Positions 1-9,706 of a stretch of DNA of 64,000 nucleotides are shown here, one piece after another. Both the position numbers and the translations under genes were made by a program. The DNA is taken from contig NZ_AUBW01000004.1 of NCBI RefSeq assembly GCF_000429445.1, positions 62,001 to 126,000 on the forward strand, given 5' to 3'. The stretch's first letter is position 1. Each line of letters opens with the position of its first letter. The notes below the pieces were generated by a model that saw only the letters and a program-made list of their open reading frames with translations, was not told the DNA's origin and did not search any database. The stretch comes from Algoriphagus terrigena DSM 22685 (GTDB lineage Bacteria > Bacteroidota > Bacteroidia > Cytophagales > Cyclobacteriaceae).

Positions 1-238
1 AAAGAGCCTTGATGGCTTCTTTGCTCTTCAGGTAAGAAAACGCAATACGTCTGCTGTGTGTGGAATCTTCTTTAGCTCTGGTCACCAGAGGCTCAACAAA
101 CTTCTTTAATTCTTTAGCCTTGGCAAGCGTAGTTGAAATACGCTTGTGAAGAATCAGGGAAGTTGCCATGTTAGAAAGCATTGCCTTCCTGTGCGGGGCA
201 GTTCTTCCTAGGTGGTTAAATTTCTTACCGTGTCTCAT
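1..238 (-). CDS. rplQ: 50S ribosomal protein L17 (partial, C-terminus outside window)
   Basis: The minus-strand frame opens with ATG at 236-238 and reads [13 protein letters not shown], the typical L17 N-terminus, followed by the conserved block of basic residues in which the RPHRKAML-type motif appears as [12 protein letters not shown]17 is a large-subunit protein near the exit tunnel. About 79 residues are present; the rest lies left of base 1. It follows rpoA with a 6-base gap, the usual last gene of the alpha operon, so it should share the rpoA transcript. Confidence 0.95.
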   Translation of the reverse strand, partial: MRHGKKFNHLGRTAPHRKAMLSNMATSLILHKRISTTLAKAKELKKFVEPLVTRAKEDSTHSRRIAFSYLKSKEAIKAL

Positions 239-244
239 TGTATG

Positions 245-1234
245 TTATTCTTCGTCAAGTTTGTACTTAGAAATGTCCATCCCAAAGGTCAGACCTTTCT
301 CCTGGATCAGTTGCTCGAGTTCAGCAAGAGACTTCTTACCGAAGTTTCTGAATTTCATCATGTCTGAAATCTCAAGTCTGGCAAGATCGCCAAGAGTTCT
401 CACATCAGCAGCTTTGAGACAGTTGAACGCACGAACTGAAAGGTCGAGGTCGCTCAAAGAAGTCTTAAGAAGCTTACGCATGTGAAGGAATTCCTCATCG
501 ATAGGCTCTGGCTCGGCTACACCGGTAGAATCTAGGACCATGGTCTGGTCAGAGAACAGCATGAAGTGCTGGATCAAGATCTTAGCCGATTCCTGAAGGG
601 CTTTCTCCGGATGGATAGAACCATCTGTAGAAACTTCAAGGATCAGTTTTTCAAAGTCAGTCTTCTGCTCTACTCGGGTATTTTCTACGCTGTACTTCAC
701 ATTCTTGATAGGTGTGAAGATGGCGTCGATTGCGATTTGTCCAAAAACCTGCTCTTTTGGTTTGGATTCTTCAGCTGGTAGGTACCCTCTTCCTTTTTCG
801 ATAGTGATCTCGATCTCGAAGTTTTTGGTTTCGTCGATGTGACAGATTACCAACTCCGGATTAAGGATTTCAAAGGAAGAAGTGAACTTAGCAATGTCCC
901 CAGCGGTGAAAACAGACTGATTTTTGATCTCTACCGTGACTTTTCCGTCAAATGCCTCGTGCACTTTCTTGAATCTCACCTGCTTCAAGTTCAAAATGAT
1001 ATCAGTCACGTCTTCTACTACACCCTCGATGGTTGAGAATTCGTGAACCACTCCGGGGATTTTGATCGAAGTGATGGCGTATCCTTCCAAAGAAGAAAGC
1101 AATATTCTTCTCAGGGCGTTACCGATGGTAACTCCATAGCCTTTTTCGAGTGGTTTGAAAGTGAACAAGCCATGAAAGTCATCGGCTTTTTCCATCACCA
1201 CTTTCTCGGGCATTTGAAATGCTAGTATGGACAT
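245..1234 (-). CDS. rpoA: RNA polymerase alpha subunit
   Basis: 329 residues, normal for RpoA. Residues 1-230 form the assembly domain ([20 protein letters not shown] and [13 protein letters not shown] mark the dimer interface). Residues 250-329 form the C-terminal domain with helix-hairpin-helix motifs ([30 protein letters not shown]) that contact DNA upstream of promoters and activators. The ATG at 1232-1234 gives [11 protein letters not shown]; an internal Met at residue 8 is an alternative start. It lies 36 bases after rpsD in the alpha operon and upstream of rplQ. Confidence 0.98.
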   Translation of the reverse strand: MSILAFQMPEKVVMEKADDFHGLFTFKPLEKGYGVTIGNALRRILLSSLEGYAITSIKIPGVVHEFSTIEGVVEDVTDIILNLKQVRFKKVHEAFDGKVTVEIKNQSVFTAGDIAKFTSSFEILNPELVICHIDETKNFEIEITIEKGRGYLPAEESKPKEQVFGQIAIDAIFTPIKNVKYSVENTRVEQKTDFEKLILEVSTDGSIHPEKALQESAKILIQHFMLFSDQTMVLDSTGVAEPEPIDEEFLHMRKLLKTSLSDLDLSVRAFNCLKAADVRTLGDLARLEISDMMKFRNFGKKSLAELEQLIQEKGLTFGMDISKYKLDEE

Positions 1235-1270
1235 ATATCTCGTTCTAGTTTTTAGCTGAAAATAATAAAA

Positions 1271-1876
1271 TTACTTAGAGTAAAGTTCGACAATGAGCTG
1301 CTCCTTGATATTCTCTGGAATATCATCTCTGCCAGGAACACTGACGAATTTGCCTGTCAAAGAAGCATTATCCCACTCTAACCAAGGATATCTGTTTGCT
1401 GCTTTGCCTGCCAGGCTGCTGGTGATGGCTTCCAGAGACTTAGAACGCTCTCTTACGGAAACAACGTCACCCGGCTTCAAAGTATAAGACGGAATGTTAA
1501 CCACTTCCCCGTTGACCAGGACATGCTTGTGCGAAACGAGCTGTCTAGCGCCACGACGAGTTGGGGCAATTCCCAGTCTGTATACGGTGTTGTCCAAACG
1601 AGCTTCTAGAAGCTGAAGGAGGGTCTCACCGGTGATACCAGACTTTCTGGAAGCGATGTCAAACATCTTGGCAAATTGTCTTTCCAACACGCCGTAGATG
1701 TATTTCGCCTTTTGCTTCTCAGATAGCTGAATTGCATATTCGGACTGCTTCTTTCTTCTACCACGACCATGCTGGCCTGGAGGATGGTTCTTCTTCTGAA
1801 GCGCCTTGCTGTGCCCTTCGATTGCTTCTCCAAATCTTCTGGAGATTTTAGCTTTGGGACCTGTATATCTTGCCAT
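1271..1876 (-). CDS. rpsD: 30S ribosomal protein S4
   Basis: 201 residues starting [17 protein letters not shown], a full-length S4. The S4 RNA-binding fold is seen around residues 90-150 ([14 protein letters not shown], then [17 protein letters not shown]). S4 is a primary 16S rRNA binder that nucleates the 30S body. In other bacteria it also represses the alpha operon; no repressor-binding leader was recognised here. It lacks the N-terminal CxxC zinc motif of some S4 proteins. 18 bases separate it from rpsK. Confidence 0.98.
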   Translation of the reverse strand: MARYTGPKAKISRRFGEAIEGHSKALQKKNHPPGQHGRGRRKKQSEYAIQLSEKQKAKYIYGVLERQFAKMFDIASRKSGITGETLLQLLEARLDNTVYRLGIAPTRRGARQLVSHKHVLVNGEVVNIPSYTLKPGDVVSVRERSKSLEAITSSLAGKAANRYPWLEWDNASLTGKFVSVPGRDDIPENIKEQLIVELYSK

Positions 1877-1894
1877 TCTTTTAGCTTTTTAAAA

Positions 1895-2293
1895 TTAAAC
1901 TCTTCTACGCTTAGGAGGACGACAACCGTTGTGCGGCATTGGAGTCACGTCAATAATCGTGGTTACATCCAATCCTACGTTTTGCAATGTTCTGATCGCG
2001 GATTCACGACCAGCGCCTGGACCTTTTACGAACACTTCGATCTTTCTCAAACCTAAGTCGTAAGCTACTTGACCGCAATTTTGAGCGGCCATCTGAGCAG
2101 CGTAAGGAGTATTTTTCTTAGAACCTCTGAAACCCATTTTACCGGCAGAAGCCCAAGAGATCACTTGACCTGCATTATTGGTAATGGAGATAATGATATT
2201 GTTGAAGGATGCTCTGATGTGAGCTTGTCCGACAGCTTCTACCTTTACTACTCTTTTTTTACCCTTTGCTTTATCGTTTCTTTTCTGAGCCAT
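1895..2293 (-). CDS. rpsK: 30S ribosomal protein S11
   Basis: 132 residues. The core contains [30 protein letters not shown] and the C-terminal [16 protein letters not shown], all diagnostic of S11 in the 30S platform, where it lies close to the mRNA exit. It is placed between rpsM and rpsD in the alpha operon with short gaps (15 and 18 bases). Confidence 0.98.
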   Translation of the reverse strand: MAQKRNDKAKGKKRVVKVEAVGQAHIRASFNNIIISITNNAGQVISWASAGKMGFRGSKKNTPYAAQMAAQNCGQVAYDLGLRKIEVFVKGPGAGRESAIRTLQNVGLDVTTIIDVTPMPHNGCRPPKRRRV

Positions 2294-2308
2294 AATCTAA
2301 ATCAGGTT

Positions 2309-2686
2309 TTATTTAGTTGCTTTCTTTTTGTTGGCAACTGTTTTACGCTTACCCTTCCTTGTTCTGGCGTTGTTCTTGGTACCTTGACCACGTACAGGAA
2401 GCCCTTTTCTGTGTCTCAAACCTCTGTAACATCCGATATCCATCAGACGCTTGATGTTCAATTGGATCTCTGACTTCAATACACCTTCGGTCTTGAATTC
2501 CTCAGCGATGATGTTACGGATAGCGGTAGACTCTTCGTCATTCCACTCTCCTGCTTTTTTGTCTACAGAGATACCGGCCTTGCTCAGGATCGCCTTGGCG
2601 GCGCTTCTTCCTATTCCGAAGATGTAGGTAAGTCCGATTTCGCCGCGCTTATTGTCTGGTATGTCTACACCCGCAATTCTAGCCAT
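2309..2686 (-). CDS. rpsM: 30S ribosomal protein S13
   Basis: 125 residues beginning [18 protein letters not shown]. The helix-two-turn-helix region ([14 protein letters not shown]) and the basic C-terminus ([16 protein letters not shown]) match S13, which contacts the P-site tRNA and bridges to L5 in the 50S subunit. It lies 2 bases downstream of rpmJ and 15 bases upstream of rpsK. Confidence 0.98.
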   Translation of the reverse strand: MARIAGVDIPDNKRGEIGLTYIFGIGRSAAKAILSKAGISVDKKAGEWNDEESTAIRNIIAEEFKTEGVLKSEIQLNIKRLMDIGCYRGLRHRKGLPVRGQGTKNNARTRKGKRKTVANKKKATK

Positions 2687-2688
2687 GA

Positions 2689-2805
2689 TTAACCTTGTCT
2701 TTGTTTATACTTAGGATTTTTCTTGTTGATGACGTAAAGTTTGCCATTTCTTCTGATCAACTTACAGTCAGCACTTCTCTTTTTAACAGATGCCTTTACT
2801 TTCAT
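2689..2805 (-). CDS. rpmJ: 50S ribosomal protein L36, zinc-independent form
   Basis: A 38-residue protein read from ATG at 2803-2805 to TAA at 2689-2691, starting [19 protein letters not shown] and ending NPKYKQRQG, the exact length of L36. Of the four zinc ligands of the classical form (Cys11, Cys14, Cys27, His33) only Cys14 remains; the others are Ser11, Asn27 and Tyr33. It is therefore a non-zinc (C-minus) L36. It sits between infA and rpsM with gaps of 6 and 2 bases, the normal place. Confidence 0.96.
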   Translation of the reverse strand: MKVKASVKKRSADCKLIRRNGKLYVINKKNPKYKQRQG

Positions 2806-2811
2806 GTCAGT

Positions 2812-3030
2812 CTATTTATATCGATATACTATTCTGCCTTTTGTCAAATCATAGGGAGACAATTCCAATTTGACTTTGTCTCCGGGAAGGATCTTGATGT
2901 AATTCATCCTCATCTTACCGGAAATATGAGCAATCAGCTGATGTCCATTCTCCAGTTCCACTTTAAACATGGCGTTGGACAACGCCTCTATGATGGTCCC
3001 GTCTTGCTCGATTGATGTCTGTTTGGCCAT
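2812..3030 (-). CDS. infA: Translation initiation factor IF-1
   Basis: 72 residues, a single S1/OB-fold domain ([20 protein letters not shown], then [17 protein letters not shown]). IF-1 occupies the 30S A site during initiation and helps IF-2 and IF-3 select the start codon. The gene is one base away from map upstream and six bases before rpmJ, so it is in the same transcript. Confidence 0.98.
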   Translation of the reverse strand: MAKQTSIEQDGTIIEALSNAMFKVELENGHQLIAHISGKMRMNYIKILPGDKVKLELSPYDLTKGRIVYRYK

Positions 3031-3031
3031 T

Positions 3032-3805
3032 TTAGAATTTAAAATTCTCTTCTATGTATTTGTGGGTCGTCACGACCTCTGTTTTATTTTCCAATATTGC
3101 AACCGTATGCTCGTAATGAGCTGAAGGTTTCCGATCTGCAGTTCGGATAGTCCACCCGTCTCTCTCTTGGACGATATTTCGCGTACCCAGATTGATCATT
3201 GGTTCGATTGCAATCACCATCCCCGCCTTAAGCAGGGCACCACTTCCTCTTTTTCCATAATTGGGAACCTCAGGGGCTTCGTGCAGTTTCCTACCCAATC
3301 CGTGTCCGACAAGCTCTCGGACTACAGTGTAGCCCTTTGCTTCGACAAATTTTTGGATAGCAAAACCGATGTCGCCTATTCGATTTCCAGCTACAGCTTG
3401 TTCAATTCCCAAATAGAGTGAATCTCGGGTGGCTTTTAGTAATGCAATGACAGAAGGGGAAACCTCACCGATAGGGTACGTATAAGCGGAATCGCTATGA
3501 AAACCTTGGTGAAAGACTCCACAATCTACAGAGATTATATCGCCATCTTTCAATTCATAATCGCTTGGAAAACCGTGAACGACTACTTCGTTTACAGAAA
3601 TGCAAAGTGAAGAAGGGAAGCCATTGTACCCCTTAAAGGATGGTACTGCTTGATGATCCCTAATAAACTCCTCAGCAATTTGATCAAGAAAAGAGGTCTT
3701 TACCCCTTCTTTGACATACTTGGCTACTTCTCCGTGAGCTCTACCAAGTATATCAGCACTGTCTTTTATCAACTGAACTTCTTCCGAAGTCTTGTATTGA
3801 ATCAT
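3032..3805 (-). CDS. map: Type I methionine aminopeptidase
   Basis: 257 residues, one pita-bread catalytic domain with no N-terminal extension. The five metal ligands of the family are visible: two Asp in [16 protein letters not shown], His in [15 protein letters not shown], Glu in GMVIAIEPM and Glu in YEHTVAIL. The enzyme removes initiator Met from nascent proteins. It is one base from secY and one from infA. adk, which sits between secY and map in some bacteria, is absent here. Confidence 0.97.
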   Translation of the reverse strand: MIQYKTSEEVQLIKDSADILGRAHGEVAKYVKEGVKTSFLDQIAEEFIRDHQAVPSFKGYNGFPSSLCISVNEVVVHGFPSDYELKDGDIISVDCGVFHQGFHSDSAYTYPIGEVSPSVIALLKATRDSLYLGIEQAVAGNRIGDIGFAIQKFVEAKGYTVVRELVGHGLGRKLHEAPEVPNYGKRGSGALLKAGMVIAIEPMINLGTRNIVQERDGWTIRTADRKPSAHYEHTVAILENKTEVVTTHKYIEENFKF

Positions 3806-3806
3806 A

Positions 3807-5126
3807 TTAAGCTACTTGGTAATTAGAAGGATTGTTCTTCATATTACCACTTTTCATCATTCCTTCGTAGTGTCTCATCAACAGGTAGCTTTCGATCTGT
3901 CTCAGCGTATCCATGATCACTCCGACCATAATCAGGAGGGAAGTACCACCGTAGAACTGAGCAAACTCGCCACCTACACCGGCAATGATCGCCAACGCAG
4001 GAAGGATTGCTACAGCTGCCAGCAAGATGGAACCAGGTAGCGTTATCTTGGAAATGATGCCATCAATAAACTCCGAGGTAGGCGCACCAGGCTTAATACC
4101 AGGAACAAATCCACCGTTACGCTTCATGTCTTCTGCTATCTGCTCAGGATTGACCGTGATCGCAGTGTAGAAGAAAGTGAAGATGATGATCAAAGAGGCA
4201 AATAACAAGTTGTACTGCCAAGAGGTAAAGTCACTGAATGTGGTACCGATGTAGTTTGCAATATCACTTTCACCGGCCCAAATCTGAGCGATCAAAGCAG
4301 GAACAAACATCAACGACTGGGCAAAGATGATCGGCATAACACCAGAGGCGTTTACCTTGATCGGAATGTATTGACGTTGCCCGCCATATACCTTTCCTCC
4401 CACTACTTGCTTGGCATATTGAACCGGGATCCTTCTCGTCGCCTCTGTCAGAGCAATCACTCCAACAACAATAAAGAACAAAACCACCGCTTCAATGATC
4501 AGGAGCAACATTCCTGAAGAACCTTTTTCAAGGCCTTCAGCAATCAAAGCACCTGGAAATCTGGAGATGATACCGATCATGATCAACATGGAGATACCAT
4601 TTCCAATACCTTTTTCTGTAATCTTCTCACCCAACCACATGCAGAACATCGTCCCTGCTGAAAGCAAAACCAATGAGCTGAACATGAAAAGAGAGGTACT
4701 AACCATCACAGCACCGGTAGGAAGGATAGTGGCACTTACGTAGCCGATACCTTGTGCCACAGTGATCGCGATGGTCAGCACACGAGTGATCTGGTTGATT
4801 CTTTTTCTTCCGGATTCACCCTCTTTTTGCATTTTTTGAAAGTAGGGTACTCCGACAGTCAACAGCTGCAACACAATGGATGCAGAGATATAAGGCATAA
4901 TCCCCAACCCGAAGATGGAGGCATTGCTAAATGCTCCTCCGAGAAAAGTATCAATCAAACCGAAGATCCCTTCGGGAGCTCCACCCAATTTGGATGGATC
5001 CACACCAGGAAGCACGATGAATGAACCTAATCTGAAGATAATGAGGAACCCGATTGTATTCAGGATTCTAACTCTCAAATCTTCGATTGAGAAGATATTC
5101 TTAACTGTCGAAATAAACTTTTTCAT
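3807..5126 (-). CDS. secY: Preprotein translocase subunit SecY
   Basis: 439 residues with about ten hydrophobic membrane segments. The plug and pore region is near residues 60-80 (GGAFSNASIFGLGIMPYISA), and RRIPVQYAKQVVGGKVYGG is the cytoplasmic loop preceding the large loop that contacts ribosome and SecA. SecY is the channel of the Sec translocon, working with SecE (encoded in this window at 29,131-29,319). It lies 4 bases after rplO, in the usual spc-operon position. Confidence 0.98.
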   Translation of the reverse strand: MKKFISTVKNIFSIEDLRVRILNTIGFLIIFRLGSFIVLPGVDPSKLGGAPEGIFGLIDTFLGGAFSNASIFGLGIMPYISASIVLQLLTVGVPYFQKMQKEGESGRKRINQITRVLTIAITVAQGIGYVSATILPTGAVMVSTSLFMFSSLVLLSAGTMFCMWLGEKITEKGIGNGISMLIMIGIISRFPGALIAEGLEKGSSGMLLLIIEAVVLFFIVVGVIALTEATRRIPVQYAKQVVGGKVYGGQRQYIPIKVNASGVMPIIFAQSLMFVPALIAQIWAGESDIANYIGTTFSDFTSWQYNLLFASLIIIFTFFYTAITVNPEQIAEDMKRNGGFVPGIKPGAPTSEFIDGIISKITLPGSILLAAVAILPALAIIAGVGGEFAQFYGGTSLLIMVGVIMDTLRQIESYLLMRHYEGMMKSGNMKNNPSNYQVA

Positions 5127-5130
5127 TTAC

Positions 5131-5577
5131 TTAAATCTTGTTTGCTGTACCGCCTTGTTTTTCAATAGCTTCAGTAGCTGAAGCGGAGAAATGATGGGCA
5201 GTCACGTCTAATTTGGCTGTCAGTTCACCACCACCGAGGATCTTGATCTTATCGTTCTTGGAAGCGATACCATGGGAAACCAAAGCTTCCATGTCTACCA
5301 CTGTAAGATTGAATTGCTCGGAAAGGGCCTGCAAGGTATCCAAATTTACTGGTTTGAACTCAACCCTGTTGAAGGATTTAAAGCCAACTTTAGGAACTCT
5401 TCTTTGAAGAGGCATTTGACCACCTTCAAATCCGATTTTCTTCTTGTAACCAGAACGCGATTTCGCGCCTTTGTGACCTCTTGTTGAAGTTCCACCTCTA
5501 CCCGAACCGGTACCACGACCGATTCTCTTGCGGTTTTTGGTTGAGCCTTCTGACGGAGTTAATGTATTTAGTTTCAT
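5131..5577 (-). CDS. rplO: 50S ribosomal protein L15
   Basis: 148 residues. The Gly/Arg-rich N-terminal extension ([20 protein letters not shown]) threads into 23S rRNA, and [15 protein letters not shown] is the L15 signature. It is preceded by rpmD (2-base gap) and followed by secY (4-base gap). Confidence 0.98.
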   Translation of the reverse strand: MKLNTLTPSEGSTKNRKRIGRGTGSGRGGTSTRGHKGAKSRSGYKKKIGFEGGQMPLQRRVPKVGFKSFNRVEFKPVNLDTLQALSEQFNLTVVDMEALVSHGIASKNDKIKILGGGELTAKLDVTAHHFSASATEAIEKQGGTANKI

Positions 5578-5579
5578 AA

Positions 5580-5759
5580 TTAAGCTTCCTCCACTTTTAC
5601 AAGGTGATTCACTTTATTTACCATTCCAGCGATCTGAGGAGTGTTTTCCACGGTTACAGATTTGCTGATACGACCCAAACCCAAAGCAGTGATAGTTGCC
5701 TTCTGATCTTTTGGTCTGTCGATCGTACTTTTGATTTGTGTGATCTTGATCTTCGCCAT
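5580..5759 (-). CDS. rpmD: 50S ribosomal protein L30
   Basis: A 59-residue protein read from ATG at 5757-5759 to TAA at 5580-5582. It begins [16 protein letters not shown] and contains [18 protein letters not shown], the ferredoxin-like L30 fold. Length and place (between rpsE and rplO) are normal. Gaps are 5 bases to rpsE and 2 bases to rplO. Confidence 0.96.
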   Translation of the reverse strand: MAKIKITQIKSTIDRPKDQKATITALGLGRISKSVTVENTPQIAGMVNKVNHLVKVEEA

Positions 5760-5764
5760 GATAA

Positions 5765-6283
5765 TTATCCGTTAAAGACTTTAGCCATTTTCACACCGCG
5801 TTGCTGAGAAACAGCAATCGCATCTCTAAGCTGAACCAGCGCATCGATGGTAGCTTTTACCACGTTGTGTGGATTGGATGATCCTTTGGATTTTGCCAAA
5901 ACGTCTGTGACGCCGGCGCTTTCCAATACCGCACGCATCGCACCACCGGCAATAACACCGGTACCTGCTGCTGCTGGCTTGATCAATACAAATCCACCAC
6001 CGAATTTACCAATTTGCTCGTGAGGAATGGTGCCTTTCAAAACCGGCACTTTTACCAGGTTCTTTTTTGCGTCCTCGATGCCTTTGGTGATTGCGTCTGT
6101 TACTTCGTTGGCTTTACCCAATCCGTAACCTACCACACCTTGGCCATCACCTACTACTACGATTGCTGAGAAGGAGAATCTTCTACCACCTTTTACCACT
6201 TTGGCAACTCGGTTGATAGCGACTACTTTCTCTTTCAATTCTGTATCTGTAGCCCTAATGGGTTTTCTTCTTATTTGAGACAT
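5765..6283 (-). CDS. rpsE: 30S ribosomal protein S5
   Basis: 172 residues. The N-terminal double-stranded-RNA-binding fold shows [19 protein letters not shown] and [10 protein letters not shown]. The C-terminal half has the S5 block [20 protein letters not shown]5 lies at the mRNA entry and affects decoding accuracy. 5-base gaps on each side tie it to rplR and rpmD. Confidence 0.98.
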   Translation of the reverse strand: MSQIRRKPIRATDTELKEKVVAINRVAKVVKGGRRFSFSAIVVVGDGQGVVGYGLGKANEVTDAITKGIEDAKKNLVKVPVLKGTIPHEQIGKFGGGFVLIKPAAAGTGVIAGGAMRAVLESAGVTDVLAKSKGSSNPHNVVKATIDALVQLRDAIAVSQQRGVKMAKVFNG

Positions 6284-6288
6284 AACGA

Positions 6289-6639
6289 TTAGAATTTAAG
6301 GCCTCCTTCTCTGGCGCCGTCAGCCAAAGCTTTAACATTACCATGGTACAAGTAGCCATTTCTATCGAAAACTACTACAGATACGCCATTAGCGATGGCT
6401 CTTTCGGCAAGTTTCTTACCTACTTCTTTGGATACTTCTATCTTAGTATTGGCTTTGGCGCCAAGTTCCTTAGAGGAAGCCTGAGCCAAGGTCTGACCTT
6501 TAAGGTCATCCACCAATTGCGCATAGATGCCGGTATTGCTTTTGAATACTGACAAACGAGGTCTGGAATCGGTACCGGAGATCTTTCTTCGGATACCCTG
6601 CTTGATTCTAAGTCTTCTGGAATTCTTATTAAATGCCAT
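6289..6639 (-). CDS. rplR: 50S ribosomal protein L18
   Basis: 116 residues starting [19 protein letters not shown] and containing [20 protein letters not shown] and [20 protein letters not shown], the L18 core that carries 5S rRNA into the 50S central protuberance together with L5. Six bases from rplF, five from rpsE. Confidence 0.98.
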   Translation of the reverse strand: MAFNKNSRRLRIKQGIRRKISGTDSRPRLSVFKSNTGIYAQLVDDLKGQTLAQASSKELGAKANTKIEVSKEVGKKLAERAIANGVSVVVFDRNGYLYHGNVKALADGAREGGLKF

Positions 6640-6645
6640 AACCTA

Positions 6646-7203
6646 TTATTTTTTACCGGCAGTTTTACCAGCCTTACGTCTAACTTGCTCACCAACGAAG
6701 CGCACACCTTTACCTTTGTATGGTTCAACCTTACGTAGGGACTTGATTTTTGCAGCGACTTGACCGATCAACTCTTTGTCGATTCCTTCCAAAGTAATCA
6801 GCGGGTTTTTACCTTTAGGAGTCTCTGTCTTAAGAGAGATCTCGCTAGGCAATGCCATGAAGATACTGTGAGAATAACCTAAGCTAAGCTCAAGTACCTG
6901 GCCCTGATTAGAAGCCTTATAACCTACACCGACCAATTCCAAATCTTTCTTGTATCCTGTAGAGACTCCGATCACCATGTTGTTGATCAGAGATCTGTAA
7001 AGACCGTGCAGAGATTTGTGTCTTTTGGATTCGGTAGGTCTAGAGACAACGATATCGCTGCCCTCCACTTTCACCTGAATATCGGGATTCACATCCTGAG
7101 TCAGTGTACCCTTTGGACCTTTAACAGTGACAGTTCCATGAGCTGACACGTCTACAGTAACACCGCCGGGTATATTTATTGGTTTTTTACCTATTCTAGA
7201 CAT
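6646..7203 (-). CDS. rplF: 50S ribosomal protein L6
   Basis: 185 residues with two copies of the L6 fold: residues 1-80 (SRIGKKPINIPGGVTVDV, VKGPKGTL) and 85-175, ending in the signature VEPYKGKGVRFVGEQVRRK. L6 lies near the factor-binding site of the 50S subunit. It is 9 bases after rpsH. Confidence 0.98.
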   Translation of the reverse strand: MSRIGKKPINIPGGVTVDVSAHGTVTVKGPKGTLTQDVNPDIQVKVEGSDIVVSRPTESKRHKSLHGLYRSLINNMVIGVSTGYKKDLELVGVGYKASNQGQVLELSLGYSHSIFMALPSEISLKTETPKGKNPLITLEGIDKELIGQVAAKIKSLRKVEPYKGKGVRFVGEQVRRKAGKTAGKK

Positions 7204-7212
7204 GATAGTAAA

Positions 7213-7608
7213 TTAATAAACGTAGCAAAGTACTTCGCCACCGATCCCTTCGGTACGGGCTTCTTTGTCGGTCATCACACCTTTGGAGGTGGATACGATT
7301 GCGATACCCAGTCCGTTGATCACTCTAGGGAGCTCATCGTGCTTGGCATATTTTCTCAAACCTGGCGTACTAACTCGCTGTAGGCTTACGATTGCGTTTT
7401 GCTTGGTGGTAGGGTTAAACTTCAAAGCGATCTTAATCGTCCCTTGAGGACCATTTTGCTCAAACTTATAGTTTTGAATGTACCCTTTATCATGCAATAC
7501 TTTCGTAATCTCCTTTTTGATGTTAGAAGCAGGTATCTCAACGATTCGGTGAGAAGCTTTGATGGCATTTCTCAACCTGGTCAGATAATCAGCTATTGGA
7601 TCAGTCAT
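7213..7608 (-). CDS. rpsH: 30S ribosomal protein S8
   Basis: 131 residues starting MTDPIADYLTRLRNAI and ending with the S8 signature STSKGVMTDKEARTEGIGGE. S8 binds helix 21 of 16S rRNA and in enterobacteria represses the spc operon. An 81-base gap separates it from rpsN, the longest gap between neighbours of the spc-alpha run, and that gap holds a promoter-like sequence (see 7,645-7,675). Confidence 0.98.
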   Translation of the reverse strand: MTDPIADYLTRLRNAIKASHRIVEIPASNIKKEITKVLHDKGYIQNYKFEQNGPQGTIKIALKFNPTTKQNAIVSLQRVSTPGLRKYAKHDELPRVINGLGIAIVSTSKGVMTDKEARTEGIGGEVLCYVY

Positions 7609-7644
7609 GGTATTTATAGTCTAGCGCCACCCGTTTTGGGCGTG

Positions 7645-7675
7645 CAAAGTTACGAATTGATTTTTAGAATAAAAA
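7645..7675 (-). promoter_or_regulatory. Possible internal promoter ahead of rpsH
   Basis: On the minus strand TAACTTTG (7645-7652) matches TAnnTTTG. The element 19 bases upstream is TTTT rather than TTTG, so the match is imperfect. The leader that would follow (about 30 bases) contains a short GC-rich inverted repeat, CCC with GGG around 7629-7640. The same TAACTTTGCA string occurs in the better promoter ahead of rplC. Confidence 0.4.
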
Positions 7676-7689
7676 TTACTGTCGTTTTT

Positions 7690-7959
7690 TTACCAGCTAG
7701 ACTTAGTAATTCCAGGGATCTTGCCTGCTGAGGCCATTTCTCTGAAGGTTACCCGGTTGATTCCAAACTTTCTCATGTAGCCTTTTGGTCTACCGGTCAG
7801 TTTGCATCGGTTGTGAAGTCTTACCGGAGAAGCATTTTTTGGCAATTTGTCAAGAGCTTCGTAGTCCCCGGCTGCTTTCAGCTCGGCTCTTTTCTTAGCG
7901 TACTTGGCTACCAGATGCTCTCTTTTTCTCTCGCGAGCTTTGATGGATTCTTTTGCCAT
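7690..7959 (-). CDS. rpsN: 30S ribosomal protein S14, long zinc-independent form
   Basis: 89 residues. The long form has no CxxC pairs; a single Cys appears in [19 protein letters not shown]. The C-terminus [18 protein letters not shown] is the S14 signature. Short zinc-binding S14 is about 61 residues, so this is the C-minus type, in line with the zinc-free L36 in the same operon. It is 2 bases from rplE. Confidence 0.97.
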   Translation of the reverse strand: MAKESIKARERKREHLVAKYAKKRAELKAAGDYEALDKLPKNASPVRLHNRCKLTGRPKGYMRKFGINRVTFREMASAGKIPGITKSSW

Positions 7960-7961
7960 GA

Positions 7962-8522
7962 TTATTCTGCTTTAGTTTGGTTAGCGAAAGGCATTCCGAA
8001 AGCTTTCAACAAAGTCAAGCTTTCTTCATCTGTCTGTGCGGATGTAACGAAAGTGATGTCCATTCCGGAGATTCTGTTTACCTTTTCGATAGAGATCTCT
8101 GGGAAGATAATCTGCTCGGTAACGCCCAAGGTATAGTTTCCTCTTCCGTCAAATCCTTTGTCAGAGATCCCTTTGAAGTCGCGGACACGTGGCAAAGCCA
8201 CAGTCACCAAACGGTCAAGGAACTCGTACATTTTCTGGCCACGCAAAGTAACTTTCGCTCCGATCGGCATGTTTTCTCTCAACTTAAAGTTGGAGACCGC
8301 GATCTTGGATTTGGTAGCTACCGCTCTTTGACCAGTGATCAATGAAAGCTCTTCTACACCCTGATCAACCAATTTCTTGTCAGCTACTGCTGCACCGATC
8401 CCTTTGTTAAGGACGATCTTGGTCAATGCAGGTACCTGCATTACTGAAGAGTATTGGAATTTCTCTTTCAAAGCCGGAACGATATCGTTCACGTACTTAT
8501 CTTTCAATCTTGGATTAGCCAT
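7962..8522 (-). CDS. rplE: 50S ribosomal protein L5
   Basis: 186 residues. Conserved blocks include [33 protein letters not shown] and [20 protein letters not shown]5 binds 5S rRNA and forms the B1b bridge with S13. The gene start overlaps the end of rplX by 8 bases, which suggests translational coupling. Confidence 0.98.
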   Translation of the reverse strand: MANPRLKDKYVNDIVPALKEKFQYSSVMQVPALTKIVLNKGIGAAVADKKLVDQGVEELSLITGQRAVATKSKIAVSNFKLRENMPIGAKVTLRGQKMYEFLDRLVTVALPRVRDFKGISDKGFDGRGNYTLGVTEQIIFPEISIEKVNRISGMDITFVTSAQTDEESLTLLKAFGMPFANQTKAE

Positions 8523-8859
8523 TGATCACCTCCCCGGTTTTCTTAGAATACCTTACTAGTTTTCCGTTTTCACCTGCTTTGCGACCAGTCTTGGTAGCTT
8601 CACCGGTTTTAGGATCTACCAGCATCAAATTACTGATATGCAGTGCAGCTTCTTTCTTTTCGATACCACCCTGAGGCTTAGCAGCAGTAGGCTTCACGTG
8701 TTTGGTGATCATGTTGATCCCCTCTACATACGCTCTGCTCTTTGCAATATCTACAGAAACAACCTTCCCTGTTTTTCCTTTGTCATCTCCTGAGATCACC
8801 TTGACGGTGTCTCCGGTTTTGATGTGCAGCTTTGGCTGCTTTTTAGTCTTTCTTTCCAT
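8515..8859 (-). CDS. rplX: 50S ribosomal protein L24
   Basis: 114 residues with an N-terminal KOW motif ([20 protein letters not shown]) that starts 50S assembly on 23S rRNA, followed by the L24 C-terminal region ([16 protein letters not shown] stretch, read here as [17 protein letters not shown]). Its stop codon at 8515-8517 lies inside rplE. Two bases separate it from rplN. Confidence 0.98.
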   Translation of the reverse strand: MERKTKKQPKLHIKTGDTVKVISGDDKGKTGKVVSVDIAKSRAYVEGINMITKHVKPTAAKPQGGIEKKEAALHISNLMLVDPKTGEATKTGRKAGENGKLVRYSKKTGEVING

Positions 8860-8861
8860 GA

Positions 8862-9230
8862 TTAGAGTACTTCAGGGGCCAAGGAAATGATTTTCATGAA
8901 CTGCTTTTCTCTGAGCTCTCTGGCCACTGGACCGAAGATACGAGTACCTCTTGGCTCATCGTTGTTGTTCAACAACACGGCAGCATTGTCTTCAAATCGG
9001 ATGTACGAACCGTCTTTGCGACGGATCTCCTTTTTGGTTCTAACGATAACCGCTTTAGACACGGTACCTTTTTTCATGTTGCTGGAAGATAGAGCCGACT
9101 TTACAGTCACGACTACTTTATCACCGATCGAAGCGTAACGCTTGCCAGTTCCTCCCAATACGCGGATAACGAGTACTTCTTTAGCACCTGAATTATCTGC
9201 AACGCCTAGTCTGGATTCTTGCTGTATCAT
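8862..9230 (-). CDS. rplN: 50S ribosomal protein L14
   Basis: 122 residues, the invariant family length. It starts [19 protein letters not shown] and holds the L14 signature [21 protein letters not shown]14 lies at the subunit interface and is the docking site of the silencing factor RsfS. Two-base gaps on both sides. Confidence 0.98.
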   Translation of the reverse strand: MIQQESRLGVADNSGAKEVLVIRVLGGTGKRYASIGDKVVVTVKSALSSSNMKKGTVSKAVIVRTKKEIRRKDGSYIRFEDNAAVLLNNNDEPRGTRIFGPVARELREKQFMKIISLAPEVL

Positions 9231-9232
9231 GA

Positions 9233-9496
9233 TTACTTAGCCCTCTCAATAATTTCAACTAATCTCCAACGCTTGTTCTTGCTCAGCGGACGAGTTTCGC
9301 TGATTTTCACCAAGTCACCTGGGTGGCATTCATTGTTCTCGTCATGAACCATAAATTTGGTAGTTTTAGCAACAAACTTTCCGTAGATCGGGTGCTTCAC
9401 TTTACGTTCCACAGCCACAGTCACAGACTTATCCATTTTGTTGCTTACGACTTTACCAATTCTCTCTTTGCGAAGATTTCTCTCAATCGTAGCCAT
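9233..9496 (-). CDS. rpsQ: 30S ribosomal protein S17
   Basis: 87 residues with an OB fold: [20 protein letters not shown], then [19 protein letters not shown] and the end [16 protein letters not shown]17 is a primary 16S rRNA binding protein. It lies 2 bases before rplN and 19 bases after rpmC. Confidence 0.98.
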   Translation of the reverse strand: MATIERNLRKERIGKVVSNKMDKSVTVAVERKVKHPIYGKFVAKTTKFMVHDENNECHPGDLVKISETRPLSKNKRWRLVEIIERAK

Positions 9497-9515
9497 TTTC
9501 TTTTCTGTTAGCTAG

Positions 9516-9698
9516 TTATTTGGAAGCTAATGCAGTCTTCAATCTTGCGACCAGACGCTTGGCTTCTCTGATTCTGTTAGGATTCTCTATCGGAGAAATC
9601 GAATGGGCAAATTTCAATTTGCTTAGATTCCCCTGCTCAGCGACAACTCGCTCTGCGATCTCACTTGCGGAAAGTGATCTGATTTCTGTATTTTTCAT
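9516..9698 (-). CDS. rpmC: 50S ribosomal protein L29
   Basis: 60 residues, two long helices (MKNTEIRSLSASEIAERVV and NPNRIREAKRLVARLKTAL), the usual L29 size. L29 lies next to the polypeptide exit and helps bind trigger factor and SRP. 8 bases from rplP, 19 from rpsQ. Confidence 0.97.
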   Translation of the reverse strand: MKNTEIRSLSASEIAERVVAEQGNLSKLKFAHSISPIENPNRIREAKRLVARLKTALASK

Positions 9699-9706
9699 AG
9701 TTTCGA

